Below are positions 25,987 through 34,863 of a stretch of DNA of 64,000 bases, in pieces; positions within the stretch are counted from its first letter, which is position 1; each line of letters starts with the position of its first letter. The position numbers and the translations under genes are program-made. Source of the stretch: Candidatus Thorarchaeota archaeon (GTDB taxonomy: Archaea; Asgardarchaeota; Thorarchaeia; Thorarchaeales; Thorarchaeaceae); assembly GCA_003345545.1 (NCBI GenBank), contig PRDH01000044.1, positions 1 to 64,000 on the forward strand. Reading direction: 5' to 3'. The notes under the pieces were generated by a model that was not told the origin of the DNA, did not search any database, and saw only the letters and a program-made list of their open reading frames with translations.

Positions 25987-27318
25987 CTACTCGGAGTTCT
26001 TCTCTCTTGTCAAAACTTCTATCATCGTGTGGAATACTTCGGCATTCTCTCTAAGAGATGGCAATGATACCCATTCATTGGCACCATGCAGATTATCGCC
26101 TTCCGGGCCAAAATCGAAAAGGTCTGCACCTTGTCCCGCAAAGTACCGTGAGTCAGAACCTCCAAATCCTTCGATAATGCTGTAGAAGACACCCTTTTTG
26201 TTGAGAGCCCATTCCATTGCCCGAATCAGGCGTGAATCAGGGGCAACATCAACATAGCCGGCTCCGCCTAGCACTTTCAACGAAGACAGCTCCAATTTGC
26301 CCTTCACTGCCTCTCGAATTGATTGTTCTACTTCATCATTGTTATTCGTCATCGCTCGCACATCACAGTACAGAGTCCAGATGTCGCTTTCTTTCGAGAG
26401 GAGGTTGGGACTGATGATCTTCCCTTTGTCGGAGTGTCTTGTAGGAAAGGCTGCCTGTGAGATAGCCAGAAGGACTCGTAAGAGCTTGGTCAGTGCAATG
26501 TCGTAGGTGGATTCAACTCCAGAAGAGTCTGGATGGACAACATCCAGCTCTACCCAGTCAGGTACGACATTCGACTTCAAGAACGCACCTCTCACGTCAG
26601 AAACTACAGTTTCAGGATGCATGTCCAGATACTTTGAGGCAGTGAGCATTGCATGCCGGTCTACACCGGGTCTGAGATATGCACTATGACGAGTGTTTGA
26701 GCCGTAGGTTTCGGTCGTGAAGCGAACGGTTTCGGGCTTGCCCCTCACCTTCGCTTTATTTGCATCCACCTTCACGTAGGTAGGAAGAATATTGCGGCGT
26801 CTATGTATGATTTGCTGGTGGATGCCGTCCGCGACCACAACGTAATCAGGAAACAGTCCATGCTTGACTAGCCAGTCCCTAAGCATTCCAGCTCCATTTC
26901 GCCCGCCTATCTCCTCGTCGCCAGTCATGGCAAACATGACAGTACATGGAAGGTCAGACTGCATGAGATGTTCAGCAAGGAGAATAAGTGAAACGACATT
27001 TCCCTTGTCATCGCAGGCCCCTCGACCATATGCCACATCGCCATCAATCTTCAGCGATAAGGGATCGCTGTTCCAGCCGCTTCCGAAGGGTACAACATCA
27101 AAATGGGCAAGGAAAAGAATCTTGAAGGCGCCACTGCCTCTTCTGCCAAAGGCTGTGTAATACCCTTCGGATTCCAATAGCTCAGTATGGCAACCAGCAT
27201 CAGTCAGAAGCCTGTTGATATACTCTGGGCATTCTTTACCAGGTTTCTGAGAAGGATCGTCGTTTCTTGTGTCAAAAGCCACAAGTTTGGCAAGGACATC
27301 GAACAGATTAGTCGTCAT
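25987..27318 (-). CDS. M20-family metallopeptidase (ArgE/DapE/ACY1 type)
   Basis: A 443-residue di-zinc amidohydrolase. LAHFDVVP supplies the first His and catalytic Asp, GRGACDDKGN the bridging Asp, and DEEIGG the catalytic Glu and zinc Glu; a C-terminal His lies in EGDNLHGANE. Family members deacylate amino acids or cleave dipeptides, and the substrate cannot be chosen. The ATG at 27318 is preferred to the TTG two codons upstream because a TATA box at 27336-27345 lies about 22 bases away and there is no ribosome binding site, suggesting a leaderless transcript. Confidence 0.87.
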   Translation of the reverse strand: MTTNLFDVLAKLVAFDTRNDDPSQKPGKECPEYINRLLTDAGCHTELLESEGYYTAFGRRGSGAFKILFLAHFDVVPFGSGWNSDPLSLKIDGDVAYGRGACDDKGNVVSLILLAEHLMQSDLPCTVMFAMTGDEEIGGRNGAGMLRDWLVKHGLFPDYVVVADGIHQQIIHRRRNILPTYVKVDANKAKVRGKPETVRFTTETYGSNTRHSAYLRPGVDRHAMLTASKYLDMHPETVVSDVRGAFLKSNVVPDWVELDVVHPDSSGVESTYDIALTKLLRVLLAISQAAFPTRHSDKGKIISPNLLSKESDIWTLYCDVRAMTNNNDEVEQSIREAVKGKLELSSLKVLGGAGYVDVAPDSRLIRAMEWALNKKGVFYSIIEGFGGSDSRYFAGQGADLFDFGPEGDNLHGANEWVSLPSLRENAEVFHTMIEVLTREKNSE

Positions 27319-27335
27319 AATCAATCGGGCAACAA

Positions 27336-27345
27336 GATATAATGG
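27336..27345 (-). promoter_or_regulatory. TATA box of the M20 peptidase gene
   Basis: On the minus strand CCATTATATC; its centre is about 22 bases before the ATG at 27318, so the transcript is probably leaderless. Confidence 0.5.
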
Positions 27346-27440
27346 TTAGTCAAAAGCCTATCCACCGAACAAGATGAAACGAAAAAAAGAGTATGTCAGG
27401 AGATGTTCGGATGAACATCCCCTGCGGTAGTCGATTGAGC

Positions 27441-29654
27441 TTATGTTCGTTTGTAGACCCATCTGCTCCACGAAGCCAAATTGGGCATCTCCTCGGCCAT
27501 CTTCTTTCTCTTCCGAATCTCCAGAATAATCTCTTCCTGCAGATTGCTGGGTAGAACATCAAAACCATGGAACTGATAGCCAAAGAAGCTGCGACCCGCG
27601 GTTGCGCTTCTGAATTCATCAGCAATACCGATGGTTTCTGCAGTGGGTAGAGTCCCCCTCACGGTGACTGTATCCTCTTCACCCTCAATCGTAATGATTT
27701 GACCCCGGTGACCTGTAAGGACCTTAATCACTTGGCCCTGTGTATCAGTTGGGGTCTTGATGTCCGTATCAAGAACAGGCTCGAACAGCCCAGGCCTTCC
27801 TGTGAGGAACCCCATATTGAGAGCCGCGCTCACCATGGTGGCCACCTCGTTGTACCCGGTGTGCGCTGGATCGTTGTGAACGGTAGCATCAGTCAGTGTG
27901 ACTTTGACACCCATCACCGGTTCGTGTGCTATTGGACCAGCATCAATGAACTCACGGAAAACAGTCTGGAGGTATGAATAGATACGGTCGAATCGCTGTA
28001 CTCCACTCATTCCATCAACTAACATAGATGACTCGTATATATCGAGAATCTTCCGCGCTTCTTTTGCGTCCCAGCCAGCCTCATCACGGAGAATCTGAGC
28101 TCTCTCTCTGTCGTTCATCTCAGCAGTGATCTTCTTCTTACGAATCAGGTCGACTGTCTTATCATCAAGGGGCTCAAGGAACATGCGAACCTTGTTATGA
28201 CCGTTCGGTGATTTGGTGTGGAATTCCTCTCCGCGCTCGGTCATTTTCTCACGATACACAATGATGGGTTCTGAAACCTTGATGGGGACCTGCTCGTTGA
28301 TTCTCTCGGTGAGTATCTCAATCTGAAGTGGGTCGATACCATCAAGGCGATACTCCATTGACTCCTTATCATGAGTGAACCTCGCTGTTGGGTCAGCCAT
28401 GATCCACTTCGATACTACTTCGCCAAGCGTAGCAACGTCTTGAGGATCAATTGGCTTGATGCTCCTACTGACGACCGGCTCGCTCACGTACTCGATGGCT
28501 TCGAAGCCCTTCGTGTCTGAGCCGGGGTCTACGAACGACTCACCACTTGGACACATGAAGCCGAACACAGAGAAGAGATTGCCAGCAGGAACCTCATCCA
28601 TGTCAAGGATATCGGTGATCTCCTGAACTCCTAGGCGCTTGACTTTTGCATTCTGCTTCATATTGACAAGACGTATCTCCTGCCCCGACTTGATTGTTCC
28701 AGAGAACACACGACCTATGAGGGTCGGTCTCTTGCTCTTTGGATCAATGAATATCTTGTTGATAGATCCGATGAGCGGTCCATTGCGGTCGCAGTTCAGA
28801 AGAGCCTGTCCTGCCGGGCTACTCAGATCGCCAGACCATATACGAGGAATCTTGTATTTCTGTGCATCTTTTGGATTTGGAAGGTGTTTCACTATCATCT
28901 CGAGAAGAGCTTCATCCAAAGGAAGATTATCTCTCAGCCATTTATCATCGCCCTTGCTGTACTTCTCAAAGACGATAAGCGGCTTGATGCCCTTCTTCTC
29001 CAGAGTCTTCATTGTGAAAGCCCAACCGGTCTTCGCGCTACCGATGGCTACACTTCCCTCTTGGAAACTGACTCTCCAATCCAGAGCATACTCCTTGGGA
29101 GCTACCTTCTTGATCAGCTGATTGACCTTTGAGATGATGATGTCTATTCTCTCATAGACCTTGGCTGGAGGCAGCTTAAGCTCATTGATAAGGCGATCTA
29201 CCTTGTTAACGAACAGCACTGGTTTGCATGCCTCAGAGCCAACTGCCAGGCCAATGTTTGTCTCGGTCTGCGTCATGACACCCTCGAGAGCATCTACAAG
29301 GATGACCGCCCCATCACTAGCTCTGAGGGCACGTGAAACCTCACCTGTGAATGATAAGTGTCCAGGAGTGTCTGAGAGTTGGACAAGGTACTCCTCGCCT
29401 TCGAGCTCAAAGTGCAACATGACTACTGAAGTGAAGATAGTGATGCCTCTCTCCTGTTCTTCCGCATCACTGTCTGTCATGAGCGCCTTTCCTGTTGCAG
29501 CATCACTCATGAGACCAGCACGGCGCAACAGATAGTCTGTCGTTGTAGTCTTACCATGGTCAATGTGCGCGCTGATTGAAATGATTCTCTTATGCGCATA
29601 GTCATCTGAGAGTATCAGTTTCCTTATCGCATCTGGCTCTTTGATTTTTACCAT
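27441..29654 (-). CDS. fusA: Translation elongation factor 2 with divergent diphthamide loop
   Basis: The ribosomal translocase, 737 residues. The G domain has AHIDHGKTT (P-loop), DTPGH and NKVDR. The domain II-V order is normal for archaeal EF-2. The tip of domain IV, where the modified histidine of archaeal and eukaryotic EF-2 sits in a conserved H.D..HRG loop, reads HNDPAHTG here: the target His (residue 598, codon 27861-27863) remains but Arg is replaced by Thr and the following residues differ. Either diphthamide is absent in this organism or this is an EF-2 paralogue. The ATG is preceded only by a weak GGTG site. Confidence 0.95.
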   Translation of the reverse strand: MVKIKEPDAIRKLILSDDYAHKRIISISAHIDHGKTTTTDYLLRRAGLMSDAATGKALMTDSDAEEQERGITIFTSVVMLHFELEGEEYLVQLSDTPGHLSFTGEVSRALRASDGAVILVDALEGVMTQTETNIGLAVGSEACKPVLFVNKVDRLINELKLPPAKVYERIDIIISKVNQLIKKVAPKEYALDWRVSFQEGSVAIGSAKTGWAFTMKTLEKKGIKPLIVFEKYSKGDDKWLRDNLPLDEALLEMIVKHLPNPKDAQKYKIPRIWSGDLSSPAGQALLNCDRNGPLIGSINKIFIDPKSKRPTLIGRVFSGTIKSGQEIRLVNMKQNAKVKRLGVQEITDILDMDEVPAGNLFSVFGFMCPSGESFVDPGSDTKGFEAIEYVSEPVVSRSIKPIDPQDVATLGEVVSKWIMADPTARFTHDKESMEYRLDGIDPLQIEILTERINEQVPIKVSEPIIVYREKMTERGEEFHTKSPNGHNKVRMFLEPLDDKTVDLIRKKKITAEMNDRERAQILRDEAGWDAKEARKILDIYESSMLVDGMSGVQRFDRIYSYLQTVFREFIDAGPIAHEPVMGVKVTLTDATVHNDPAHTGYNEVATMVSAALNMGFLTGRPGLFEPVLDTDIKTPTDTQGQVIKVLTGHRGQIITIEGEEDTVTVRGTLPTAETIGIADEFRSATAGRSFFGYQFHGFDVLPSNLQEEIILEIRKRKKMAEEMPNLASWSRWVYKRT

Positions 29655-29900
29655 GATGTTACACCATTCTTACTTCTTTTTCCCTCGCGATACTGCAAGC
29701 TAATAACCTGTCCCCAACTCATGAATATGTCACGAGAGAACTCATCGGGGCACCGATAATATCCATACCGGTGGCTTAGGCGAACTCTTTTTTGGAGTCT
29801 TAAAAGGATTATGACAGGGAAATGAATTATCCTCCGAAAGATGGTGTTCTACGCTGTGTTCTCCCGAAGAAGGAAGTAGAGGGTAGACATTTTCATGCAT

Positions 29901-30680
29901 TCATTTTGTCGCGACAACAACCATTCTCTCAGACCCAGCTGAATACGGCATCCTCGGGAGAGTGTTCTGTCCATAGAATTCGACCTTCTTGAATCCAACT
30001 TCATTGAGCATTGCATGAATCTCAAGAGCGGTATACATCCGGATGTCGTTGTTAGACAGAGCATCCGAATCCATCAATACAATGCGGTCGTGTTCTGTAT
30101 CAACAAAGAGCGCAGGGCGTCCCCTGAGAACTCCTGCAGGAGCATCAAGCATGTGAGGCTCGCTCAGAAGATATCCGCCCTCAAGCTCTGTCCAAGTCTT
30201 ATGAAATCGTGGCAGGTTATACGGATTCATCAGATCCAGCAGAAGCTTCCCACTCTTCTTCAGCGCGGCAAAGACATCCCCGAGAATCCGTCTATTCACC
30301 TCGTGGTTGAAGAAACCAAAACTGTGACTAAGGAGCACAGCAGCATTGAACTGCTGGGTGAAGGACATGGCGCGCATGTCGCCAACCGAGAAGCCGATAG
30401 GCACATTCTCGCTCTTGGCACGCTCTCTTGCCACGCGAATCAGGGTCTCGGAGATATCAAAGGCAGTCACCTTGACTCCCTTCCTAGCGAACTCGATAGA
30501 CTGATCTCCAGAGCCGCAGGCAATGTCTAGGATTTCATTGTCTTTCTTGAGGCCCATCACGCCTATACAGAAGTCAACCACCAGACGGTCGTAGTCCTGA
30601 ATACCCTGAATAGCTCTTCGATGCTTGACTCTGAAGATTTCGGCCCAAAAGTCGTTCCAGCCAAGTTCAATATGCTCCAT
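29901..30680 (-). CDS. Class I SAM-dependent methyltransferase
   Basis: A 259-residue Rossmann methyltransferase. Motif I is EILDIACGSGDQSIEFA, motif II ends VTAFDIS, and the acidic residue before DMRAMSF marks the adenine site. LLLDLMNPYNLPRF follows motif IV-V. The substrate is unknown; no pathway neighbours help, as EF-2 lies downstream and a tRNA upstream. About 245 bases separate it from EF-2, with a TATA-like CTTTTAAG in that gap on the minus strand that probably serves EF-2. Confidence 0.82.
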   Translation of the reverse strand: MEHIELGWNDFWAEIFRVKHRRAIQGIQDYDRLVVDFCIGVMGLKKDNEILDIACGSGDQSIEFARKGVKVTAFDISETLIRVARERAKSENVPIGFSVGDMRAMSFTQQFNAAVLLSHSFGFFNHEVNRRILGDVFAALKKSGKLLLDLMNPYNLPRFHKTWTELEGGYLLSEPHMLDAPAGVLRGRPALFVDTEHDRIVLMDSDALSNNDIRMYTALEIHAMLNEVGFKKVEFYGQNTLPRMPYSAGSERMVVVATK

Positions 30681-31138
30681 AGAGGACAGACTCCGCTATC
30701 TGATTTGCTCGACTCGGATAAGAAGATTGTCATCACAAAAATAGAAAATGGAGAGGATTCGCCCCCGTATTCATCCGCCGGGAGGGGTCAGATTGGAACA
30801 GGTAACTCAAGAATGAGCTTTATCGACGAACCGTTCTCCAGCCATGAAAATACGTAGTTTCCCTATAAATGTACTGCTCCTAGCCTAAACCTCCTGTTTT
30901 GACACAATAACGCGCAGCTGTTCGATTTTTGCAGCTCACCCTCACAACCATTGGAAAACTGGGTGTTTTCAGCTTCTCCCGAGCATTTGTGGAGAGAATC
31001 AGAGTAGAACCTGTCTGGTGAATCTGGCCAGAGATGATGAAATGACTCCTTCATCACTGCGGCGATGAGGAGGACTATGATCGTTCCTTCAGGTGCGAAA
31101 GAGATTTGGTTTGAAAACAGGAATCAACCCATGGAAGG
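30681..31138. other. 458-bp spacer with no recognised gene
   Basis: Between the methyltransferase and tRNA-Gln. Short open frames of 60-80 codons occur on both strands but lack ribosome binding sites and protein-like composition. I see no repeat or clear hairpin. Confidence 0.5.
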
Positions 31139-31214
31139 TGGTAGCCCCGCCAGGATTCGAACCTAGGTCAGACGGGCCAGGGCCGCCTATGCTTGACCAC
31201 TACACCACGGGGCT
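31139..31214 (-). tRNA. tRNA-Gln (anticodon CUG), CCA encoded
   Basis: A complete cloverleaf on the minus strand. Acceptor AGCCCCG pairs with CGGGGCT; the D stem is GTGT/GCAT; the anticodon stem GGCGG/CCGTC has loop CCCTGGC with anticodon CTG at 31178-31180; the T arm is CTAGG-TTCGAAT-CCTGG. The discriminator is A and CCA is encoded at 31139-31141. There is no intron. Position 33 is C rather than the near-universal U. Confidence 0.92.
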
Positions 31215-31350
31215 ATGTATGCAGCGTTGACTGCATTGGAAACCTACACCCTCGGTTTTTCATCTTTTCGGTTCTAGAATCGTGATGGATTGGACAGAGG
31301 CATTTCGCCTCATTTATTAGATTGCGAGAGCACAGTCGAACGACAAACCT

Positions 31351-32085
31351 ATGCCAATCTGGTCTGAATTATCACACACGAATTTCCCTGGAGTGTCATC
31401 TAGGACAGAGGTTGCCGTAATGGTGACCGGAGCCCTCGAAGCCCACGGTTTGCATCTTCCGCTTTCAACAGACACTATTCTCCCAACCTATCTAGCAGAG
31501 CGAATAGCATCAAAGACAAGGGCACTCGTTCTTCCTTCGATTCCATTTGGCGACAGCTGGAATTTCGACAACTTTGAAGGCACTATATCGATTGCCCCTG
31601 AAGCACTGATAGGCTTTTACTCCTCGGTCATGACGGGAGTCTTCAAACAGGGTTTCAGGTACCTTATCGTTTTGAATGGACACGGCGGCAATATCCCAGA
31701 GTTAACAATCGCTGCCAAGACCGCCACTGAAACAGGACAGAGAGTCGTCATCATTGTCAATTGGTACAAGGATCTTGCTGAGTCAGCACGCAAACTTGTT
31801 GAAGAAACTCCGATGGGACATGCTGCAGAAGATGAAACATCGGAAGTCATGCATGTACGACCAGACCTTGTCGACCTTTCTAAGGCAGAATCCCATCGAG
31901 TTGTGACAAAGTTCACTATCATCTCCGGGATGTCTAGAGAAGAACTGCTTCCGTCAGCGATGTACGGAGACCCGAGAAAGGCCACACCCGAGAAGGGCAA
32001 GCTCATTGTGGAGCAAGCCGAGGAAGAGCTAGTCAGACTCATCCAACAGCTTGAGAAGGGAGAACTCCCAATCACCAGGGATTGA
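31351..32085 (+). CDS. Creatininase-family amidohydrolase
   Basis: A 244-residue protein of the creatininase fold. Metal ligands are in GALEAHGLHLPLSTD (Glu, His, Asp), NGHGGN and HAAEDETSE, in the order found in creatininase, FAPy deformylase ArfB and MftE. Archaeal members include ArfB, which acts in riboflavin/F420 synthesis, but sequence alone does not separate the subfamilies here. A TATA-like TTTATTA near 31313 precedes it and no ribosome binding site is visible. Its stop abuts the stop of the convergent GTPase gene. Confidence 0.85.
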   Translation: MPIWSELSHTNFPGVSSRTEVAVMVTGALEAHGLHLPLSTDTILPTYLAERIASKTRALVLPSIPFGDSWNFDNFEGTISIAPEALIGFYSSVMTGVFKQGFRYLIVLNGHGGNIPELTIAAKTATETGQRVVIIVNWYKDLAESARKLVEETPMGHAAEDETSEVMHVRPDLVDLSKAESHRVVTKFTIISGMSREELLPSAMYGDPRKATPEKGKLIVEQAEEELVRLIQQLEKGELPITRD

Positions 32086-33009
32086 TTAAATTCCCACTTT
32101 GAAGATCAGAGCATCACGCAGGACTCTCTGAAACATTCTGAGTAGATTCTTTCCCTCAGTAGCTATTGTGGCAAATACTGGATATCCTTCTAGATCCAGC
32201 ATCTGCACCATGTAATCTACTGGGAGCGCATTCGGGAGATCTCTCTTGTTCAATGACACTATGATAGGCAACATTGCCATTCGGTCAGTCCCGAGAGCAA
32301 TCCGTAATTCCTGAATTGACGCAAGATTCTCGTTCATCTGTTCGGGGGTGGAGTCAGCCATGAAAATGAGTCCATCACAATCACGCAATACCTTGATACG
32401 ACTGGCAGCATGACGACGTTGACCCGCGACTGTGAAGACGTCAAAAACCATTCTATCGCTCGCAGACACAGGAATAAAGTCAAAGAATGTCGTTCTACCT
32501 AGCTCATCAGAAATCTCAACAATCTTCCCCTTTGCAAGAGACCGTACATTTGCAAAAAGCCATCTAAGTGCTGTGGTCTTGCCAGAGAGAGAGGGGCCAT
32601 AAAACACAATCTTGATATGAACACGACCTTCCTCGTCGCGTTTCAAGACCTTTCCGGGTACAATCTCGGCAGCTGTCTGAGGGTGAATTCGAGCCCTCTT
32701 TGCATAATCTACTGTCTTCTCTGCATCAACTGCTATTTCCTCTGATGATGCGATGAGTCTACCCATAGATACTCCCGCAGGAACTCGTTCTTCAAAAACC
32801 TTGGTGCGAGGAACTGCCATCGTCTTCGGTTTCTTAGGAGGGCTCCCGGTGATGCCTTCAACTGGAGCTGCCGAGCCTAGTTCAGCCTTAGAGGGTGTGT
32901 CTTCTTCCTTCGGCGCCTTAGAACGCCTTCCAAACCTCCTGAATATCGGCAATCTGCTCTCCGAGATTTGACAGTGCGATGGTAGTCTTAAACCTTCGGG
33001 GAACTTCAT
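32086..33009 (-). CDS. MglA-like small GTPase with a basic N-terminal extension
   Basis: A 307-residue protein. Residues 1-130 are Pro/Lys/Glu-rich and probably disordered. The GTPase domain begins near 131: P-loop GPSLSGKT (138-145), a DELGRTTFFDF switch region, G3 TVAGQ (193-197) and NKRDLP for guanine recognition. The FYGPSLSGKT loop and a G3 with Thr in place of Asp resemble MglA and related Ras-like proteins common in Asgard genomes, where Roadblock proteins act as partners. A Roadblock protein is encoded 7 kb away. It is divergent from the aminotransferase gene, with only 22 bases between the starts. Confidence 0.85.
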   Translation of the reverse strand: MKFPEGLRLPSHCQISESRLPIFRRFGRRSKAPKEEDTPSKAELGSAAPVEGITGSPPKKPKTMAVPRTKVFEERVPAGVSMGRLIASSEEIAVDAEKTVDYAKRARIHPQTAAEIVPGKVLKRDEEGRVHIKIVFYGPSLSGKTTALRWLFANVRSLAKGKIVEISDELGRTTFFDFIPVSASDRMVFDVFTVAGQRRHAASRIKVLRDCDGLIFMADSTPEQMNENLASIQELRIALGTDRMAMLPIIVSLNKRDLPNALPVDYMVQMLDLEGYPVFATIATEGKNLLRMFQRVLRDALIFKVGI

Positions 33010-33031
33010 CCGCAGTGAGCTTTATCAAGAA

Positions 33032-34177
33032 ATGGCATCCCTGATGCAGTTCATGACGGACACCATCGACCGCAAGTTCATTTCAGAAACGTGGCCCACC
33101 CTCGAACATCTGACCTATCTCAATAATGCATCCACTGGCATCCCGCCCGTGGCGACTATCAATTCAATGAAGGAGTATCTGGACAATAGCGTAGAAGCAA
33201 TTGGCGACTTTGAGGATACGCTGAATCTCTTCAAATCAATAAGGATTGACCTTGCCAAGCTACTTGGCGGAGACTACTGCCAATATGGCTTTGTACCGAG
33301 TACCAGTTCAGGCGTCAACTCGTTCGGACATAGCATACAGTATCCAGCCGATTCAAACATTGTTCTGTGCGATCTGGAGTTTCCTGCTAACTATATTCCT
33401 TGGCAGAATATTAGCAAGCTCTACGGTCCAGAACTCAGAGTGGTGAAGTCCACGGATGGAGCGGCATCAGTAGATGATTTCGCTAGTGCAATCGATGAGA
33501 ACACGCGCGTCGTCGCCGTCAGTCAAATACAGTTCGGGAGTGGATTTCGAACCGACCTACGAGCGCTATCAAAGGTCACCCATGCCAACTGTGCACTTTT
33601 GTCGGTGGATGTCATCCAAGCAGCAGGATGTATTGAAACAGATCTGTCGAAACTGCATATTGATTTTGCGACAGCGCAAGCAGCAAAATGGCTTCTAGGA
33701 CCTGTGGGGGCGGGGTTTGTCTATGTGGCTTATTCAATCATTGAGGAAGTCCAACCGAGGTTTCTAGGTTGGTGGGGGGTTGAACAACTCAATGAATACA
33801 GTTACTTTGATAGGAAACCGTTGAGTGACGCGCAGAAATTCCAAGTCGGTTCGCCGGCTATGATTGCGTATGTGGGCTTCTCGGAGTCACTCAAGATACT
33901 TCTGCAGATATCAAACCAGAAACGAGAGAAGGCAGCCCTAGCGGTCGCGGACTATTTGCGGAAACGTCTGTCAGAACTTGATATCCCCCATTACGATTTT
34001 GGAGAAAAGAACAATTCGGCGATTGTATCATGCAAGCCACCAGATGTTGAGAAACTAAACGAGAAACTCATCAAAGAGAAGATCTACTGCTCTGTACGCA
34101 GCGGTCGACTACGAGTGTCACCACACTTCTACAACACGAATGAAGAGGTTGACAGATTAGTGGAGCATCTCAGGTGA
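33032..34177 (+). CDS. Class V aminotransferase / cysteine desulfurase-like PLP enzyme
   Basis: A 381-residue fold-type I PLP enzyme. The N-terminal LTYLNNASTGIPP, the SSGVNSFGHS phosphate-binding segment, the SVDVIQAAG strand with the PLP-contacting Asp and AQAAKWLLGPVGAGFVYV with the Schiff-base Lys are all clear. Members include cysteine desulfurases, selenocysteine lyases and kynureninase-like enzymes. No Fe-S scaffold genes are close, so the substrate is open. In-frame ATGs at 33044 and 33053 are possible starts, since the divergent gene is so near. Its stop overlaps the next gene's GTG start by four bases. Confidence 0.85.
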   Translation: MASLMQFMTDTIDRKFISETWPTLEHLTYLNNASTGIPPVATINSMKEYLDNSVEAIGDFEDTLNLFKSIRIDLAKLLGGDYCQYGFVPSTSSGVNSFGHSIQYPADSNIVLCDLEFPANYIPWQNISKLYGPELRVVKSTDGAASVDDFASAIDENTRVVAVSQIQFGSGFRTDLRALSKVTHANCALLSVDVIQAAGCIETDLSKLHIDFATAQAAKWLLGPVGAGFVYVAYSIIEEVQPRFLGWWGVEQLNEYSYFDRKPLSDAQKFQVGSPAMIAYVGFSESLKILLQISNQKREKAALAVADYLRKRLSELDIPHYDFGEKNNSAIVSCKPPDVEKLNEKLIKEKIYCSVRSGRLRVSPHFYNTNEEVDRLVEHLR

Positions 34178-34863
34178 TTGACGTGTTTGATCAGATCAGA
34201 GAGTCTGTGTACTTCTTGGTGAGCCGTTCCTTCGATTCGAATATCACCTTCATAAAATCGAATGATCATCACATTCTGGTTGACACTGGTACTGGCCTCT
34301 ACGCGGAATCACTTGAGAATGAGCTTCACAGTCTAGGATCCTCCCTCTCTTCGATCACTGACATCATACTCACACACGCCCACATCGACCATATTGGGGG
34401 TGTGGTGCCTATTTTGGAGGTTGGCTCGCCCAAAATATACCTGCACAAAGCAGAGGCAGAGCACATCAATAGGGGAGACATGAGCTCGACCTTGAGCGAT
34501 ACCTTCGGGGCAGAATTGCCCCCACTGAGAGTGGAAGGCATACTTGAGGAGGGCTCGTCACTTGACTTTGGAAACGTGAAGATGAGGGTTTACCATACCC
34601 CGGGGCACTCAGAGGGTAGTATCACGATTGAACTCGAGGACACAGGAATCCTACTAACTGGGGACACTCTGTTTTCGGGAGGCAGTTTCGGAAGAGTAGA
34701 TTTCCCCACGGGCAGCCCAAAGAAGCTTGTAGAGTCCCTGAAACGAATCTCAGAAATGAAGTTTGACATCGGTCTTCCTGGACACATGAATGCAATGAAG
34801 TACAATGCAAAGAAGTCTGCACTGACATCTTATCAAATGGCAAAATCGATGTTCAGGATGTAA
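34174..34863 (+). CDS. Metallo-beta-lactamase-fold hydrolase
   Basis: A 229-residue protein with the metal motif THAHIDH, a later HTPGHSEGS and GDTLFSGGSFGR, and a final GLPGHMNA histidine, fitting the glyoxalase II-like branch. It binds two metals and hydrolyses thioesters or related bonds. The GTG start overlaps the aminotransferase stop (GTGA), so the two are translationally coupled and may act in one sulfur or thiol pathway; that link is inference. It ends 11 bases inside the convergent ketopantoate reductase gene. Confidence 0.85.
   Translation: MIDVFDQIRESVYFLVSRSFDSNITFIKSNDHHILVDTGTGLYAESLENELHSLGSSLSSITDIILTHAHIDHIGGVVPILEVGSPKIYLHKAEAEHINRGDMSSTLSDTFGAELPPLRVEGILEEGSSLDFGNVKMRVYHTPGHSEGSITIELEDTGILLTGDTLFSGGSFGRVDFPTGSPKKLVESLKRISEMKFDIGLPGHMNAMKYNAKKSALTSYQMAKSMFRM

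Noticed and set aside
30621..31057. Short frames on both strands between the methyltransferase and tRNA-Gln
   Set aside because: No ribosome binding sites or protein-like composition.
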